From an uncultured Bradyrhizobium sp. (GTDB lineage: Bacteria; Pseudomonadota; Alphaproteobacteria; Rhizobiales; Xanthobacteraceae), in the NCBI RefSeq assembly GCF_936928535.1, contig NZ_CAKZHY010000166.1:39756-103755 (forward strand): a stretch of DNA of 64,000 nt, written 5' to 3'. A program made the position numbers and the translations under genes. The notes under the pieces were generated by a model. The model was given only the letters and a program-made list of their open reading frames with translations. It did no database searches and was not told the origin of the DNA. Below, piece after piece: positions 1 through 8,651 of this stretch (position 1 is the first letter of the stretch; every line of letters starts with the position of its first letter).

Positions 1-1233
1 GGCCAACGTAGGGTGCAGGCCGCCAGCGTATACGGACGCCCAAAGCGCAACGCCCAACAGGATGTAGGGCGACAGAAAGTAGACTCCAGATCGGCTCAGA
101 AGCACCAGCGCAACTACAACTGTGGCGGCCGCAGCAAGGTAAGCCAGATGGATCTCACCAGAGTAAAACAGAGCGACGACGACGATCGCGCCGATGTCGT
201 CAACGATGGCCGCCGCAGTGAGGAAGATACGCAGCTCCACAGGGACGCGGGAGCCCATCACCGCGATCAAAGCAACCGCGAACGCGGTGTCGGTCGCCAT
301 CGGGACACCCCATCCGCGCGACCACGGCCCCGCTGGGATGATCAGCGCATACAGAAGCGCCGGTCCGACCATGCCGCCGAGCGCGGCCACGATCGGAAGC
401 GCGGCCGAACGACGGCTTGCGAGATGGCCCACCGTCATCTCGCGCTTGACTTCCAATCCAACGACCAGGAAGAACACTGTTAACAGCCCGTCATTGACCC
501 AATCGAAGATAGGCTTCCGAAAGGCTATGTTGCCCAAGCTCACGCCGAACTCGCGGCGCCAGAGCGCCTCGAAGTGCGGCCCGATGGGCGAGTTCGTCAA
601 GATGATCGCCGCCACGGCCGCGAGGACGAGCAGAATGCCGGCTGACGGCCCCCAGCTCGCAAAGTCCAAGGCAGCCGTACGAACGCGGTGACCGAGTGTG
701 CCAAGCATCGCATCGACGAAAGAACTCTCGTCCCACGGCCCGTCGTAGCGCCGACGGTTGATGTAGAAACTTGGCGTGAATCTCACTCCGCTCGCGCGCG
801 CGCTTGCGATGTCCGACTCCACTCTCGACCTCGCCCGCCGTACGGCTTCGCTCTCGCCAAGCGAGAGGTCCGCGTTCACACCGAGGTCTGCGGCCACCGC
901 GAAGAGATCGTCTTCCGTGAGCTGCGCCGATCTCGTCATAAGCTTGATGTGCGCGGACCAGAACGCTTCGGGCGTCCGAGCGAGCTCAACGATCTGTGCA
1001 GCCCAGAATGAAAGACTGTTGTTCGCGAGCGGCTTGTGACGGAACGCATAGCAGATGCGGTCGCCGAGTTGATCGCGCGCCTGCGCGATGCGATCGTTGG
1101 CAGCCCTGCAGTGCGGACACGCGTAGCTGCCGTACTCGACCAGCGAGATCTCGGCGTCGGGAGGGCCGAGCACATGTTCCGTATCGTGATCGACCGGTCG
1201 ATCAAGTCGGCCTGACGGAAATATGAGCTTCAT
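1..1233 (-). CDS. nhaA: DsbA/thioredoxin-NhaA fusion Na+/H+ antiporter (3' end outside window)
   Basis: An uninterrupted frame runs from ATG at 1233 to the window edge (411 codons). Residues about 25-175 are a DsbA-like thioredoxin domain with the redox motif CPHC and the cis-proline region FTPSFYINRR. From about residue 180 the protein is NhaA: it shows FLVVGLEVKREMTVG, MATDTAFAVA and AAAIVDDIGAIVVVAL, which contain the conserved Asp of TM IV and the two adjacent Asp of TM V used for Na+/H+ exchange. NhaA is an inner-membrane electrogenic antiporter. The thioredoxin domain precedes the antiporter and has no obvious own signal peptide, so its topology is unclear. The gene starts 30 nt after the histidine kinase stop, suggesting co-transcription. 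No strong ribosome site is visible. Confidence 0.9.
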   Translation of the reverse strand, partial: MKLIFPSGRLDRPVDHDTEHVLGPPDAEISLVEYGSYACPHCRAANDRIAQARDQLGDRICYAFRHKPLANNSLSFWAAQIVELARTPEAFWSAHIKLMTRSAQLTEDDLFAVAADLGVNADLSLGESEAVRRARSRVESDIASARASGVRFTPSFYINRRRYDGPWDESSFVDAMLGTLGHRVRTAALDFASWGPSAGILLVLAAVAAIILTNSPIGPHFEALWRREFGVSLGNIAFRKPIFDWVNDGLLTVFFLVVGLEVKREMTVGHLASRRSAALPIVAALGGMVGPALLYALIIPAGPWSRGWGVPMATDTAFAVALIAVMGSRVPVELRIFLTAAAIVDDIGAIVVVALFYSGEIHLAYLAAAATVVVALVLLSRSGVYFLSPYILLGVALWASVYAGGLHPTLA

Positions 1234-1263
1234 CGCTGCGCGGTTCCGAGTGTTCGCGCCTGG

Positions 1264-2295
1264 CTACGACCTTGGCGCGGTCGTCGCGGTGTTGAAGATT
1301 TGGAATACGCCACCACCGGTTGTCGGCGTGTATGAAGTCCTTGTTTCGACGACGCTGCAGGAGAGCCCAGTAGGCTGCACGCGCGGCAGGAAGAGGCGCA
1401 CCACCGTTCCGGCACCGGGCTCGCTCTCTATCCAGACCGCGCCACCTTGTCTCTCAGCGAAGTGCCGGACCTGGGGGAGTCCGAGTCCGGTCCCGCTACC
1501 TTTGAGCTTTGTCGTGAAGTATGGGTTGAAGGCCTGCGAAAGGACATTCTCGGGCATGCCCTCTCCACGGTCGGCGACGACAATCTCGACAAACTCTCCC
1601 GCAGTTACGGTGGAAGCCTCGATGTTCCGCGCCACGATAGTAATCACGCCGCCGGTTGGCATTGCATCGGCCGAGTTTCGGCAGAGATTGAGCAAGGCGA
1701 AGTACAGCTCTTCCGCGTCGGCATTGAAGGTCCATAAGGCAGGGACGATTTCCGTGCGGACGGAAACGTCTGGACGCAGCACCCCGTCAAGCGTTCCCGC
1801 TATCAATGCGAGCTGACTGCCTGTTATACCATTGGACTTGGGGCGCGGCCTCGCTGCGTCAAGGAGCTGCCGGCTAAGCGACGCGCTTCGTGTGATCGCA
1901 TGCTGCATTTTATCAACGATGGCCCTCCGGTACGCAGCATCGCTCTGACGCTCGATTTCCCGCAAACCGCTCCCGATGACGGTGAGAAGGTTATTGATGT
2001 CGTGAACGAACTGCCTCACGTCCGCTATCGTCTCCGCCATTGTCCCCCCGACCGCGTCTCGCGCCTCGCACTGCGGACCGGTATGGCGCAAAATCCCCGA
2101 AACCTCGCCGTCGGACCCGACGACTTGGATCTCCACACATTTAAACGAGCGGCCGCCACCATCATCGTGCACGCAGCTCATCCTTCTCACCGCACGCTCC
2201 ACTCCAACCGCAGCACCGTTCCCGTCCACGAGCACGACCACGTCCTCCAACGGCGGGCCCTCGACGCGGCCGGGGATTGTCTCGCCGATATGCAT
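1264..2295 (-). CDS. Soluble sensor histidine kinase
   Basis: Cytoplasmic histidine kinase of about 343 residues with no membrane segment. The N-terminal 80 residues form an unassigned sensory region. The phosphoacceptor H-box is FVHDINNLLTVIGSGLREIE, followed by an N-box (NLCRNSADAM), a G1 box (DRGEGMP) and a G2 box (GSGTGLGL) of the HATPase domain. HDINNLL-type H-boxes are typical of hybrid or orphan kinases of rhizobia. An in-frame ATG at 2373 would lengthen the protein by 26 residues, but ATG 2295 has AGGAG 8 nt upstream and leaves about 110 nt to the operator at 2405-2441, so it is preferred. No receiver domain or partner regulator lies next to it; the antiporter fusion follows directly. 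Confidence 0.85.
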   Translation of the reverse strand: MHIGETIPGRVEGPPLEDVVVLVDGNGAAVGVERAVRRMSCVHDDGGGRSFKCVEIQVVGSDGEVSGILRHTGPQCEARDAVGGTMAETIADVRQFVHDINNLLTVIGSGLREIERQSDAAYRRAIVDKMQHAITRSASLSRQLLDAARPRPKSNGITGSQLALIAGTLDGVLRPDVSVRTEIVPALWTFNADAEELYFALLNLCRNSADAMPTGGVITIVARNIEASTVTAGEFVEIVVADRGEGMPENVLSQAFNPYFTTKLKGSGTGLGLPQVRHFAERQGGAVWIESEPGAGTVVRLFLPRVQPTGLSCSVVETRTSYTPTTGGGVFQIFNTATTAPRS

Positions 2296-2404
2296 TTCGG
2301 GATCTCCTGGCATCGGATCGTTCGAGGTAACGTCGGCAACTCCAGCCGCCGCCGCGGACGGGCGACGATGCATCTACATTGGGCCAACCATGGTCGAAAC
2401 CAAA

Positions 2405-2441
2405 ATCACCTCTCGCCATAAAGTCGATAGCCGACTGTTAT
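2405..2441 (-). promoter_or_regulatory. OxyR-like four-half-site operator, copy A
   Basis: Read on the minus strand the half-sites are ATAA, CTAT, ATGG and TGAT, each separated by exactly 7 nt. It points at the histidine kinase/antiporter pair, about 110 nt before the preferred start. The same 37-bp arrangement recurs at five other strong places in this window. The 11-bp phasing matches OxyR operators; binding by a LysR-type regulator is inferred. Confidence 0.7.
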
Positions 2442-2841
2442 CGGAATAGCTCAGAAGTGTGCGGCGTGCTGCGGGCGCCAGTTACACCTAGTCGCCTCGG
2501 TCCAGTAGAACCCTTCGCGACTAAGAACGGGTGTTCACGCGACGATCCTCTGCCCTGGTTCCAAGCCTCAGCAATAGCAATGGTGCCGTGGGCGTCCCGT
2601 TAGCCAAAAAGCGCCCGCCCGTTCCGCTGCGGTCGGAAGCGCGATTGCCAGTGCGGCAGAGCATTTGCGGCGAGCTGCCCTTACTTTGCGGCTCCCCACT
2701 CGCACGGATATCCGGACGCCGATGACATCGGGCGAAGCAGCAGTCTGACCGCGTTCAGGCACCAATGCCAATGCGCGCGACAATTTTCCTCAACTAGCGG
2801 CACCATCGCGCTGCGCTCCCTTGGGCCCTAGCGGTCCGCCA

Positions 2842-2878
2842 ATAATGGTCGTCTATCGACTTCATGGCGAGAGGTGAT
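2842..2878 (+). promoter_or_regulatory. OxyR-like four-half-site operator, copy B
   Basis: Half-sites ATAA, CTAT, ATGG and TGAT with 7-nt spacers. It begins 97 nt upstream of the ATG at 2939; copy C begins 98 nt before the paralogous gene at 37110, so site-to-start spacing is conserved. Confidence 0.75.
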
Positions 2879-2938
2879 TTCACTGGCCACCGCTGCAATG
2901 TCATTATCTCGCAGAGTTCCACTCTTATAGGATCTGCC

Positions 2939-3418
2939 ATGAACGCTCGACTTCGCATTTGCGCGTCTGCGCTCGCACTTGTGATTCCGATCGCAATTGC
3001 CGCGTCGTCCAAATCATCAGCCGCCCCAATTGTTAGTACGTCCATCAAGGCGGCCATACCACCGTTGACGACAGATGTCCGCTCAAGGGTGCGGCCTGGT
3101 CATCCTCTTGAACCGGCAGCATACGGTCGTTCGGCCTACGATGGCTCTTGGGACCTCGTCTTCGTGACGCAACGAGGAACCTGCGATTCCAGCTACAGTT
3201 TTACTGTCGATGTAACCAACGGCATTGTTACGCATCCAAATCTCGTGAAGTTTCGGGGTTACGTCGCAAGGTCGGGCGCAGTTCGCGCCTCCGTGGAGGT
3301 CCACGACAAATATGCCGCGGGTACTGGCAAACTGTTCGCGACCACCGGTCGAGGGACCTGGAGCGGCCACTCAGGATCAGCGCGCTGCTCAGGCTACTGG
3401 TCTGCACAACGTAATTGA
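2939..3418 (+). CDS. Small exported protein, family with conserved SSAAPI-STSIKA signature
   Basis: Exported protein of 159 residues. Residues 1-30 are a Sec signal peptide (basic MNARLR, hydrophobic core, AxA-like cleavage near SSAAP). The mature N-terminus APIVSTSIKAAIP resembles the protein at 37110 (APINGTSIKAGVP) and a decayed copy at 52549. The rest is a compact domain with two Cys (in TCDSSYSF and ARCSGYW) that could form a disulfide; no known family is recognised. ATG 2939 has AGGA 6 nt upstream. Operator copy B lies 60 nt before the start. Possibly a periplasmic stress protein, but the function is unknown. Confidence 0.75.
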   Translation: MNARLRICASALALVIPIAIAASSKSSAAPIVSTSIKAAIPPLTTDVRSRVRPGHPLEPAAYGRSAYDGSWDLVFVTQRGTCDSSYSFTVDVTNGIVTHPNLVKFRGYVARSGAVRASVEVHDKYAAGTGKLFATTGRGTWSGHSGSARCSGYWSAQRN

Positions 3419-3516
3419 AGACGCAATGTCGCCACGCACCCTACTAGACTCTGGCCGGAACGCTATTGCCGATATGCCATCTTACCGGAGGGTAGTGAGC
3501 CGGAAACCATAATGGA

Positions 3517-4380
3517 ATGAGATCTCCCAAACTAGCTAGCGTTGCCGTCCTGCTTAGCTTGCTCTCAGCTGCTTCCGACGGGGCAATGCGGCCGCAGACG
3601 CCTCGTTCCATGAGCGAGTCCATCCAGCCGGACGACGTCGCGCCCCTTGATGCTGGTCGACTGGCGTTGGTGATTGGCAATTCAGCCTATCCCGATGCGG
3701 ACTTTCCTCTTCCTCAAATAACACGCGATACGGAAGCCTTGACAAATGCTCTTCGCGAGGACGGCTTTTTCGTCGATGCACTTGAGAATACGACGCGTCT
3801 CGGAATGACCCGTGCAATCGATCATCTAAAAGAACGACTGCGTTCGAACTCAACTGTGTTGGTTTATTTCGGAGGTTACGGCATCCAATCTGACGGACAG
3901 AATTACCTAATCCCCATCGATGCGACGATTTGGAGTGAAGAGGACGTTCGTCGACAAGGTGTAAGCATCGACCACCTCCTTTCGCAACTACGCAATTCCG
4001 GAGCACGCGTTAGGCTCGCAGTGATTGAGGCCTCACGCCGCAATCCGTACGAGCGACGCTTTAGGACTTATTCACATGGGTTGGCCCCCATTCTACCGGC
4101 CGAGAACGCACTTGTCCTGAGCTCAGCCGGGCCTGGTGAAGTAGTCGAAGATCCTGAAGGACTGCATAGTCAGCTGATTAGCGCTCTGCTTGCGCAGATG
4201 GAACCCTCAAGGGAGATCAAGGAAGTCTTCAATAATACTCGAAACGCGGTGGTGGCTGCTACTCGGGGCCAACAGATTCCAATTGTGTTATCTACGCTGA
4301 CGGAGAGTTTCCATCTTTCGCCGGCGCAGATCGACGCTCCCGCCTACTCCGTCGGCTCTGCGGTTAGTGGTCATCGGTGA
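3517..4380 (+). CDS. Exported pseudo-caspase (peptidase C14 fold, both catalytic residues replaced)
   Basis: Protein of 287 residues with a short signal-like N-terminus and a caspase-fold domain from about residue 50 (RLALVIGNSAYPD) to 250. The catalytic His motif, normally YYAGHGIQ, reads YFGGYGIQSDGQNYLIPID, so His is Tyr. The catalytic Cys motif, normally IDACRNNPF, reads IEASRRNPY, so Cys is Ser. It should therefore lack protease activity. Tyr/Ser variants of bacterial orthocaspases are known as pseudo-enzymes and may act as binding or scaffold proteins. It starts 98 nt after the exported-protein gene and may share its promoter. The ribosome site is weak. Confidence 0.8.
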   Translation: MRSPKLASVAVLLSLLSAASDGAMRPQTPRSMSESIQPDDVAPLDAGRLALVIGNSAYPDADFPLPQITRDTEALTNALREDGFFVDALENTTRLGMTRAIDHLKERLRSNSTVLVYFGGYGIQSDGQNYLIPIDATIWSEEDVRRQGVSIDHLLSQLRNSGARVRLAVIEASRRNPYERRFRTYSHGLAPILPAENALVLSSAGPGEVVEDPEGLHSQLISALLAQMEPSREIKEVFNNTRNAVVAATRGQQIPIVLSTLTESFHLSPAQIDAPAYSVGSAVSGHR

Positions 4381-4404
4381 CGGCGCCTCTTCGAGAACCT
4401 GACG

Positions 4405-4671
4405 ATGGACGAGGAGAACCTTATCGCTTCCCTCGAGACGCAGCTTGATTTGATCAAGCGCGTTGGTCTCGCACTTTACACCCAAGCTCCGGACCGGGGA
4501 GTACTAAGCTTTGGCATCATACCGCAAGTGCTCGTACACGCTCTCGCCGAGAGACGTCGTCGAGAGCGCCGTTCCAAACTCAGCTATATTCCAGCAATGT
4601 GGGACCGCTCTCCTGAAGCAGGAGCCTCAGCTCGGCAGACTGCCTCCCCAGCGCCAATCCTACAGGCATAG
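4405..4671 (+). CDS. Possible small protein of unknown function
   Basis: An open frame of 88 codons begins 25 nt after the pseudo-caspase stop. The first 40 residues (MDEENLIASLETQLDLIKRV) look like an amphipathic helix with reasonable codon use; the last 30 are low-quality, Arg- and Ala-rich sequence. No family is recognised and there is no strong ribosome site. It could be a coupled small gene or chance. Confidence 0.3.
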   Translation: MDEENLIASLETQLDLIKRVGLALYTQAPDRGVLSFGIIPQVLVHALAERRRRERRSKLSYIPAMWDRSPEAGASARQTASPAPILQA

Positions 4672-4966
4672 TCTCGATAGCCTAAGGTGATTGGACGGTC
4701 CGGGACCGGGCGTCTAGCTTTCTACAACAAAATTGTACTGCCAATTGCCTGCGCTGCTGAGCACCTGCGTCGTGCTCCCCGCGAGGGCCGGCGCTGGCGC
4801 TGCATTTGCGGCTATCGATGCAGCGTCACGGAGAACGTTACCAGCTACATCGAGCGACAGCGGGTGGAGATACTGAATTGACTCCGCCTTCTTTCGCTCC
4901 ATCCGCCGCAGCTAAGTGGACGCGACCGCAACAGCCAAAGCTCTTTGCAAAGGAGGAGACCCTACC

Positions 4967-5479
4967 ATGGCAGGGACTACAGAACGCACAATACTGGCGG
5001 GGGGTTGCTTCTGGGGAATGCAGCAACTGCTAAGACGATTGCCTGGTGTCATCTCAACGCGGGCGGGCTACTCGGGCGGCGCCGTCAAGAACGCCACGTA
5101 CCGCGATCACGGCACGCACGCCGAAGCGCTTGAGATCGTGTTCGACCCGCGTCAGGCGACCTTCCGAGAGTTGCTCGAGTTCTTCTTCCAGATCCACGAC
5201 CCAACGACCATGGACCGGCAAGGAAACGACCGAGGTACAAGCTACAGGTCGGCGATTTTCTACACGAGCGACGAACAGCTTCGCGTAGCCCAAGAAACCA
5301 TCTCCGACGTTGAAGTCTCGGGGCTGTGGCCAGGCAAGGTCGTAACGGAGCTTTCGCCCGCTGGCGAGTTTTGGGAGGCCGAGCCTGAGCACCAAGATTA
5401 CCTGGAACGCCATCCGAACGGCTACACCTGCCATTTCGTCCGGCCCCAGTGGAAGTTGCCACGCAAGACCACTGCCTGA
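4967..5479 (+). CDS. msrA: Peptide-methionine (S)-S-oxide reductase MsrA
   Basis: Reduces the S-epimer of methionine sulfoxide in proteins and free methionine, using thioredoxin to recycle; cytoplasmic oxidative-damage repair. The protein has 170 residues, the normal MsrA length. Catalytic Cys14 sits in GGCFWG, and the conserved AGYSGG, TYRDHGTHAEALEIVFDP and GTSYRSAIFY segments are present. The C-terminal resolving Cys of some MsrAs may be the one in NGYTCHF. ATG 4967 is preceded by a strong AAGGAGGAG 8 nt upstream; an in-frame ATG at 4916 lacks one. No strong operator copy is visible upstream. Confidence 0.95.
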   Translation: MAGTTERTILAGGCFWGMQQLLRRLPGVISTRAGYSGGAVKNATYRDHGTHAEALEIVFDPRQATFRELLEFFFQIHDPTTMDRQGNDRGTSYRSAIFYTSDEQLRVAQETISDVEVSGLWPGKVVTELSPAGEFWEAEPEHQDYLERHPNGYTCHFVRPQWKLPRKTTA

Positions 5480-6231
5480 GCAATCGCGCTTTCGGCGGCT
5501 GACGAAACGCACGTGCGTGGCGAAGGCGCGTTCCGAACTCATCTCGTGATGACTAGCGATGGCCTGGGGGGCCTGGTCGCCAGGCGGCGCTCGCGCGAGC
5601 TTGAGTGGTTGTACGGCGAGGTCCGAAAAACGAGCAAGAGGCTGGACCACCCTCTTTCCCCGGCGCGAACGTGCATGCAGCCGATGTGAGAAATGCGAGC
5701 CCTCGCGGACCCCGCTTACTGAGCGATCCTGAAGGGCTACAGCTTTTCGATGAGCCGTACACCTTCCTATCCGGTCCTTCTTTTAGACATTCTCGGGCGC
5801 GGTCCATAGCGCGATCGGCATCACGAGGCGAGATACAGTCGGAACAAGGTCGACACGATCGACAGGTCGCATTGGGGCCTGCGGCGCGATAAGGATCACG
5901 CTTGCGGCATGTGGCGGTAAAACTGCTCTTAATCATCACCCCGCGGTCTTTCGTTACAGAGAGGAGGCCAGAGCGGCTGCGCTAGCCGCGTCGCCCCCCG
6001 ACTGCCGACCGACCCGCTACGTCCGTTGGTATCCAGCAGCTAACGCTTATGCCCAGCTATGCCCGGACTGCGGTCGACAGCCCCCGTCTTTCTGTCGAGC
6101 CACAAGGCACGAGGCGCGCCAGAGCATCGACCCTGCGGTATGGCGTGGGGCCTTAGCCTGAAGTAAAGCCCCAGTCCACGAATAGACGTTGCGCTCCCCG
6201 GCTCCGCAGCCCGCAATTATGCAGTCGGGGG
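5480..6231. other. Intergenic, no gene seen
   Basis: About 750 nt between two genes running towards each other. Open frames on both strands are short, lack ribosome sites and match nothing I know. No clear terminator was found. Confidence 0.5.
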
Positions 6232-7326
6232 CTATTCATTGGTAAAGCCCACAACCGGACAATTGACTAGATTGCCCGTCGTCTTCACCGGCCCTCCCGC
6301 AGGGCTCACCAGTAAGCCCGCCGCGCTTTTGGCTTCAAGATCGTCGCCGTCAGTGATGAGTTTCCTTTGATCCTTCACGATAGCTTCTTTGGTCCACTCG
6401 GCTATCCGCACGTCCCACATTGGAGAGTATCCGGCACTAATCTCCGTGAAGTGTGCGAGGATGTCGAGCGAAGGCCCCTCTCCCTTGATAGCACTGTTGA
6501 GTCCCTGGCGATTTGGATCCTCCACACCCATGCTGCCATTCAAAATCGTGTAGATCACCTCAATCGCGCCGCTCTGTAGAATGTCGCTTTCCGCAGGTGC
6601 AAAGGTAGACGACTCAAGGGTCGCCGATTCCTCGGAATTTGCGTCAAAACTAAGATAACGCAGGTGTTTTCCGTTCGCGAATCCAAAACGAAGTTTCAAG
6701 TCGACAGTGCCCTTATCAGGACAAATACTTGATACGGAGTCCGTCACGAGGGAGTAATCGGGGCTGCCGTTGCAAAATGCAATTTTGTCCGGCCCGACAT
6801 CGAACGCGATGATCGGCGCATTGAAAACAATATTCATACGATTAGCTACCCGCACCAGTGGACTGTAGTGCGCATCCCCAATAGAACCGGCTCGGGCTGT
6901 CTTAGGAGGAAAAAACTTGGGCGCGTCCCCACCGACCAACTTCTGCGAAGGCGAGAAATCGACCCGCCCCGATTCAAACGTGAAGTTACCCGTGTCGTCC
7001 ATTTCAGCAACCCGTGTGCTCTTCAGGTCCTTGGCATCAGCGAGACTCGGCGCCCACGTAAGCCCCATCTCTTTTGAAGTAGCGTAATCGCTTACGTCGG
7101 TGAGCACGAACCAAACGGTCTCTCCCGACGCAAGACGGCCGCGATGGAGCGGTAGCGTCACCACCTCTCGTACTAGGTCCACCTGGCCCGACGTAAGAAA
7201 TTGTTTTGTGAGCTTTTTGCCAGCGATTGGGTCGGCCGCGAGACTTACATGAGGTATCGAAAACGACACCACAAGCATCACCATCGACCCGCAAACGCAT
7301 CTGACGAGCTTCCCGCTAGGCTTCAT
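6232..7326 (-). CDS. Exported protein of unknown function, linked to cytochromes P460
   Basis: Exported protein of 364 residues with a signal peptide (MKPSGKLVRC..., cleavage near SLAADP). The mature protein contains several aromatic-rich beta segments such as ETVWFVLTDVSDYATSKEMG and no haem-binding CxxCH. Family not recognised. It is the last gene of a three-gene minus-strand run, 69 nt after a cytochrome P460 gene, so a periplasmic role beside those cytochromes is likely. AAGGAA lies before the ATG. Cys residues near FCNGSP and SICPD could pair. Confidence 0.75.
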   Translation of the reverse strand: MKPSGKLVRCVCGSMVMLVVSFSIPHVSLAADPIAGKKLTKQFLTSGQVDLVREVVTLPLHRGRLASGETVWFVLTDVSDYATSKEMGLTWAPSLADAKDLKSTRVAEMDDTGNFTFESGRVDFSPSQKLVGGDAPKFFPPKTARAGSIGDAHYSPLVRVANRMNIVFNAPIIAFDVGPDKIAFCNGSPDYSLVTDSVSSICPDKGTVDLKLRFGFANGKHLRYLSFDANSEESATLESSTFAPAESDILQSGAIEVIYTILNGSMGVEDPNRQGLNSAIKGEGPSLDILAHFTEISAGYSPMWDVRIAEWTKEAIVKDQRKLITDGDDLEAKSAAGLLVSPAGGPVKTTGNLVNCPVVGFTNE

Positions 7327-7395
7327 GACGCTACTTTCCTTGCATCACGTCTGGTTTTGCACAGGTGATATTGCAGCTAGTTCGCCGACGGCCTG

Positions 7396-7965
7396 TCACT
7401 TTTTGAGTCCAGGATAGCCTTGAACATAGATCCAGTCGGTCGCTTTCGCAGGGATGTGGCAACCTAGACAATCTGAGCGGAAGTTCGTTGAGGTCGTTTT
7501 CATCGGATCACCCGCATCAAACCAGGACCAGCCCCAACCATTGCCCCACAACTTGTTACCGGGGTGGCTGTCCTTGCCGTCCTTCACCATCATGAACCAT
7601 CCTTTTAGGCTTTGCTGATGGCTAACGGTCCCAGTCGTCATTTCCGAAGTGGCCGCGGCGTACACCTCTTTCACCAAGATCGAACCCTCCGGAAATTTGC
7701 CAGTCGCCCGATAGGCCGCCGCAGTGCCGGGCGACGCGTAGACCACGTGCATCTCCTTAGCGCCTTTGTCACCTGCAACAGACCAGCTCCCAAGGAATTC
7801 GTAAGCCGTTCGGTAGTCCTTCGGGATATGCATGTTGCCTGCCCCGTCGACGAGTTGCTCCTGCGCAGGCGCGGCCTGGCTCGGTCCGAGCTGCGATACG
7901 AGGCACCCGACGGTCACGGCAATGAATGAAGCGGACACAACGGCCGCACTTCCGAGAAATTTCAT
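7396..7965 (-). CDS. Cytochrome P460 family protein (second copy)
   Basis: Exported c-type cytochrome of 189 residues: N-terminal signal peptide (core near AAVVSASFIAVTVG, cleavage near QAAPA), then a P460 domain from IPKDYRTAYEFLGSW to the haem motif CLGCH near the C-terminus. Cytochromes P460 carry a haem cross-linked to a Lys and oxidise hydroxylamine, giving N2O or NO; some relatives have other roles. The Lys cannot be assigned by eye. ATG 7965 (after an overlapping GTG) has GGGAG upstream. It lies 11 nt after the first P460 gene, clearly an operon. Confidence 0.85.
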   Translation of the reverse strand: MKFLGSAAVVSASFIAVTVGCLVSQLGPSQAAPAQEQLVDGAGNMHIPKDYRTAYEFLGSWSVAGDKGAKEMHVVYASPGTAAAYRATGKFPEGSILVKEVYAAATSEMTTGTVSHQQSLKGWFMMVKDGKDSHPGNKLWGNGWGWSWFDAGDPMKTTSTNFRSDCLGCHIPAKATDWIYVQGYPGLKK

Positions 7966-7976
7966 CACGGTTCTCC

Positions 7977-8651
7977 CTACTTCTTGATAGACGGATTCTC
8001 GTTGGGCGGCATTTTCTTGGAGTGATTCTGGCCGGGCGGTAGCGGCACTTCGTCAAGCAACGCGTAGAACTGCGTCCATACGTCGTCCCGCTTCGCGTTT
8101 GCGATGTGACAATAGCCGCATTCCTCGACAGGCCGGACTTTCGCAGAGGCGGCCTTTGGTTCAAAATGGTTGAAGTTGAAATAGCCCCAGCCGTGACTTG
8201 CCTTATATCTTTCGGAGTCCTTGACAGTCACATCCGCACCGTTGAAGGGACCCGGGAAGAACCCTTTACCCGATGGCTCAGTTCTCGAACCGTCCGGATT
8301 GGTGGCGGGCTGCAAGAGCTGCAGTTCCTTCACAAAAATCGTTCCTTCAGGAAAGACTCCCGTTTTTTTGTAGATCTCGTAAGAGCCAGGCTCGATATAT
8401 ACGTTGTGAAATTCCGGGAAATTAGCCTGGGGCGGGTTTAAGAAATTGGGTGTTGTTGGGGATCCAACGTAAACCCATTCGTGAAAATTCTTCGGCAGAA
8501 TGAGGTCGCCGTCTTTCGTGTATTCAGGAAGATAGCGGCCGGTCGCGTGCCAATCGTCGGGTGGTGGTAGTTGCGGTTGCTGCGCGAAAACTGCGGTTGC
8601 TAGAGCGCCAACGCCAAGGACGGTGGAAAGTGCCAATACGGTGCGTCTCAT
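7977..8651 (-). CDS. Cytochrome P460 family protein (first copy)
   Basis: Exported cytochrome of 224 residues. Signal peptide 1-23 (MRRTVLALSTVLGVGALATA, cleavage near VFAQQ); P460 domain beginning LPKNFHEWVYVGS, with the haem attachment motif CGYCH at about residue 180 and a Lys/Pro-rich tail. It heads the operon P460-P460-exported protein and has AAAGGAGAGAG before its ATG. It would need the Ccm machinery encoded a few kb away for haem attachment. Hydroxylamine or NO detoxification is the likely role, by family. Confidence 0.88.
   Translation of the reverse strand: MRRTVLALSTVLGVGALATAVFAQQPQLPPPDDWHATGRYLPEYTKDGDLILPKNFHEWVYVGSPTTPNFLNPPQANFPEFHNVYIEPGSYEIYKKTGVFPEGTIFVKELQLLQPATNPDGSRTEPSGKGFFPGPFNGADVTVKDSERYKASHGWGYFNFNHFEPKAASAKVRPVEECGYCHIANAKRDDVWTQFYALLDEVPLPPGQNHSKKMPPNENPSIKK

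Larger units (their letters stand above)
2296..2938. other. Divergent intergenic region with two operators
   Basis: No convincing gene. The stretch separates the minus-strand kinase from the plus-strand exported-protein gene and holds operator copies A and B, one facing each way. Short open frames here have no ribosome site or recognisable protein. Confidence 0.6.

Noticed and set aside
13..691. Plus-strand open frames at the window start
   Set aside because: They are antisense to the DsbA-NhaA frame, whose translation shows clear family motifs.
4795..4835. GGCTATCGATGCAG upstream of msrA as an operator
   Set aside because: Only CTAT and part of the spacer match; the remaining half-sites are absent.
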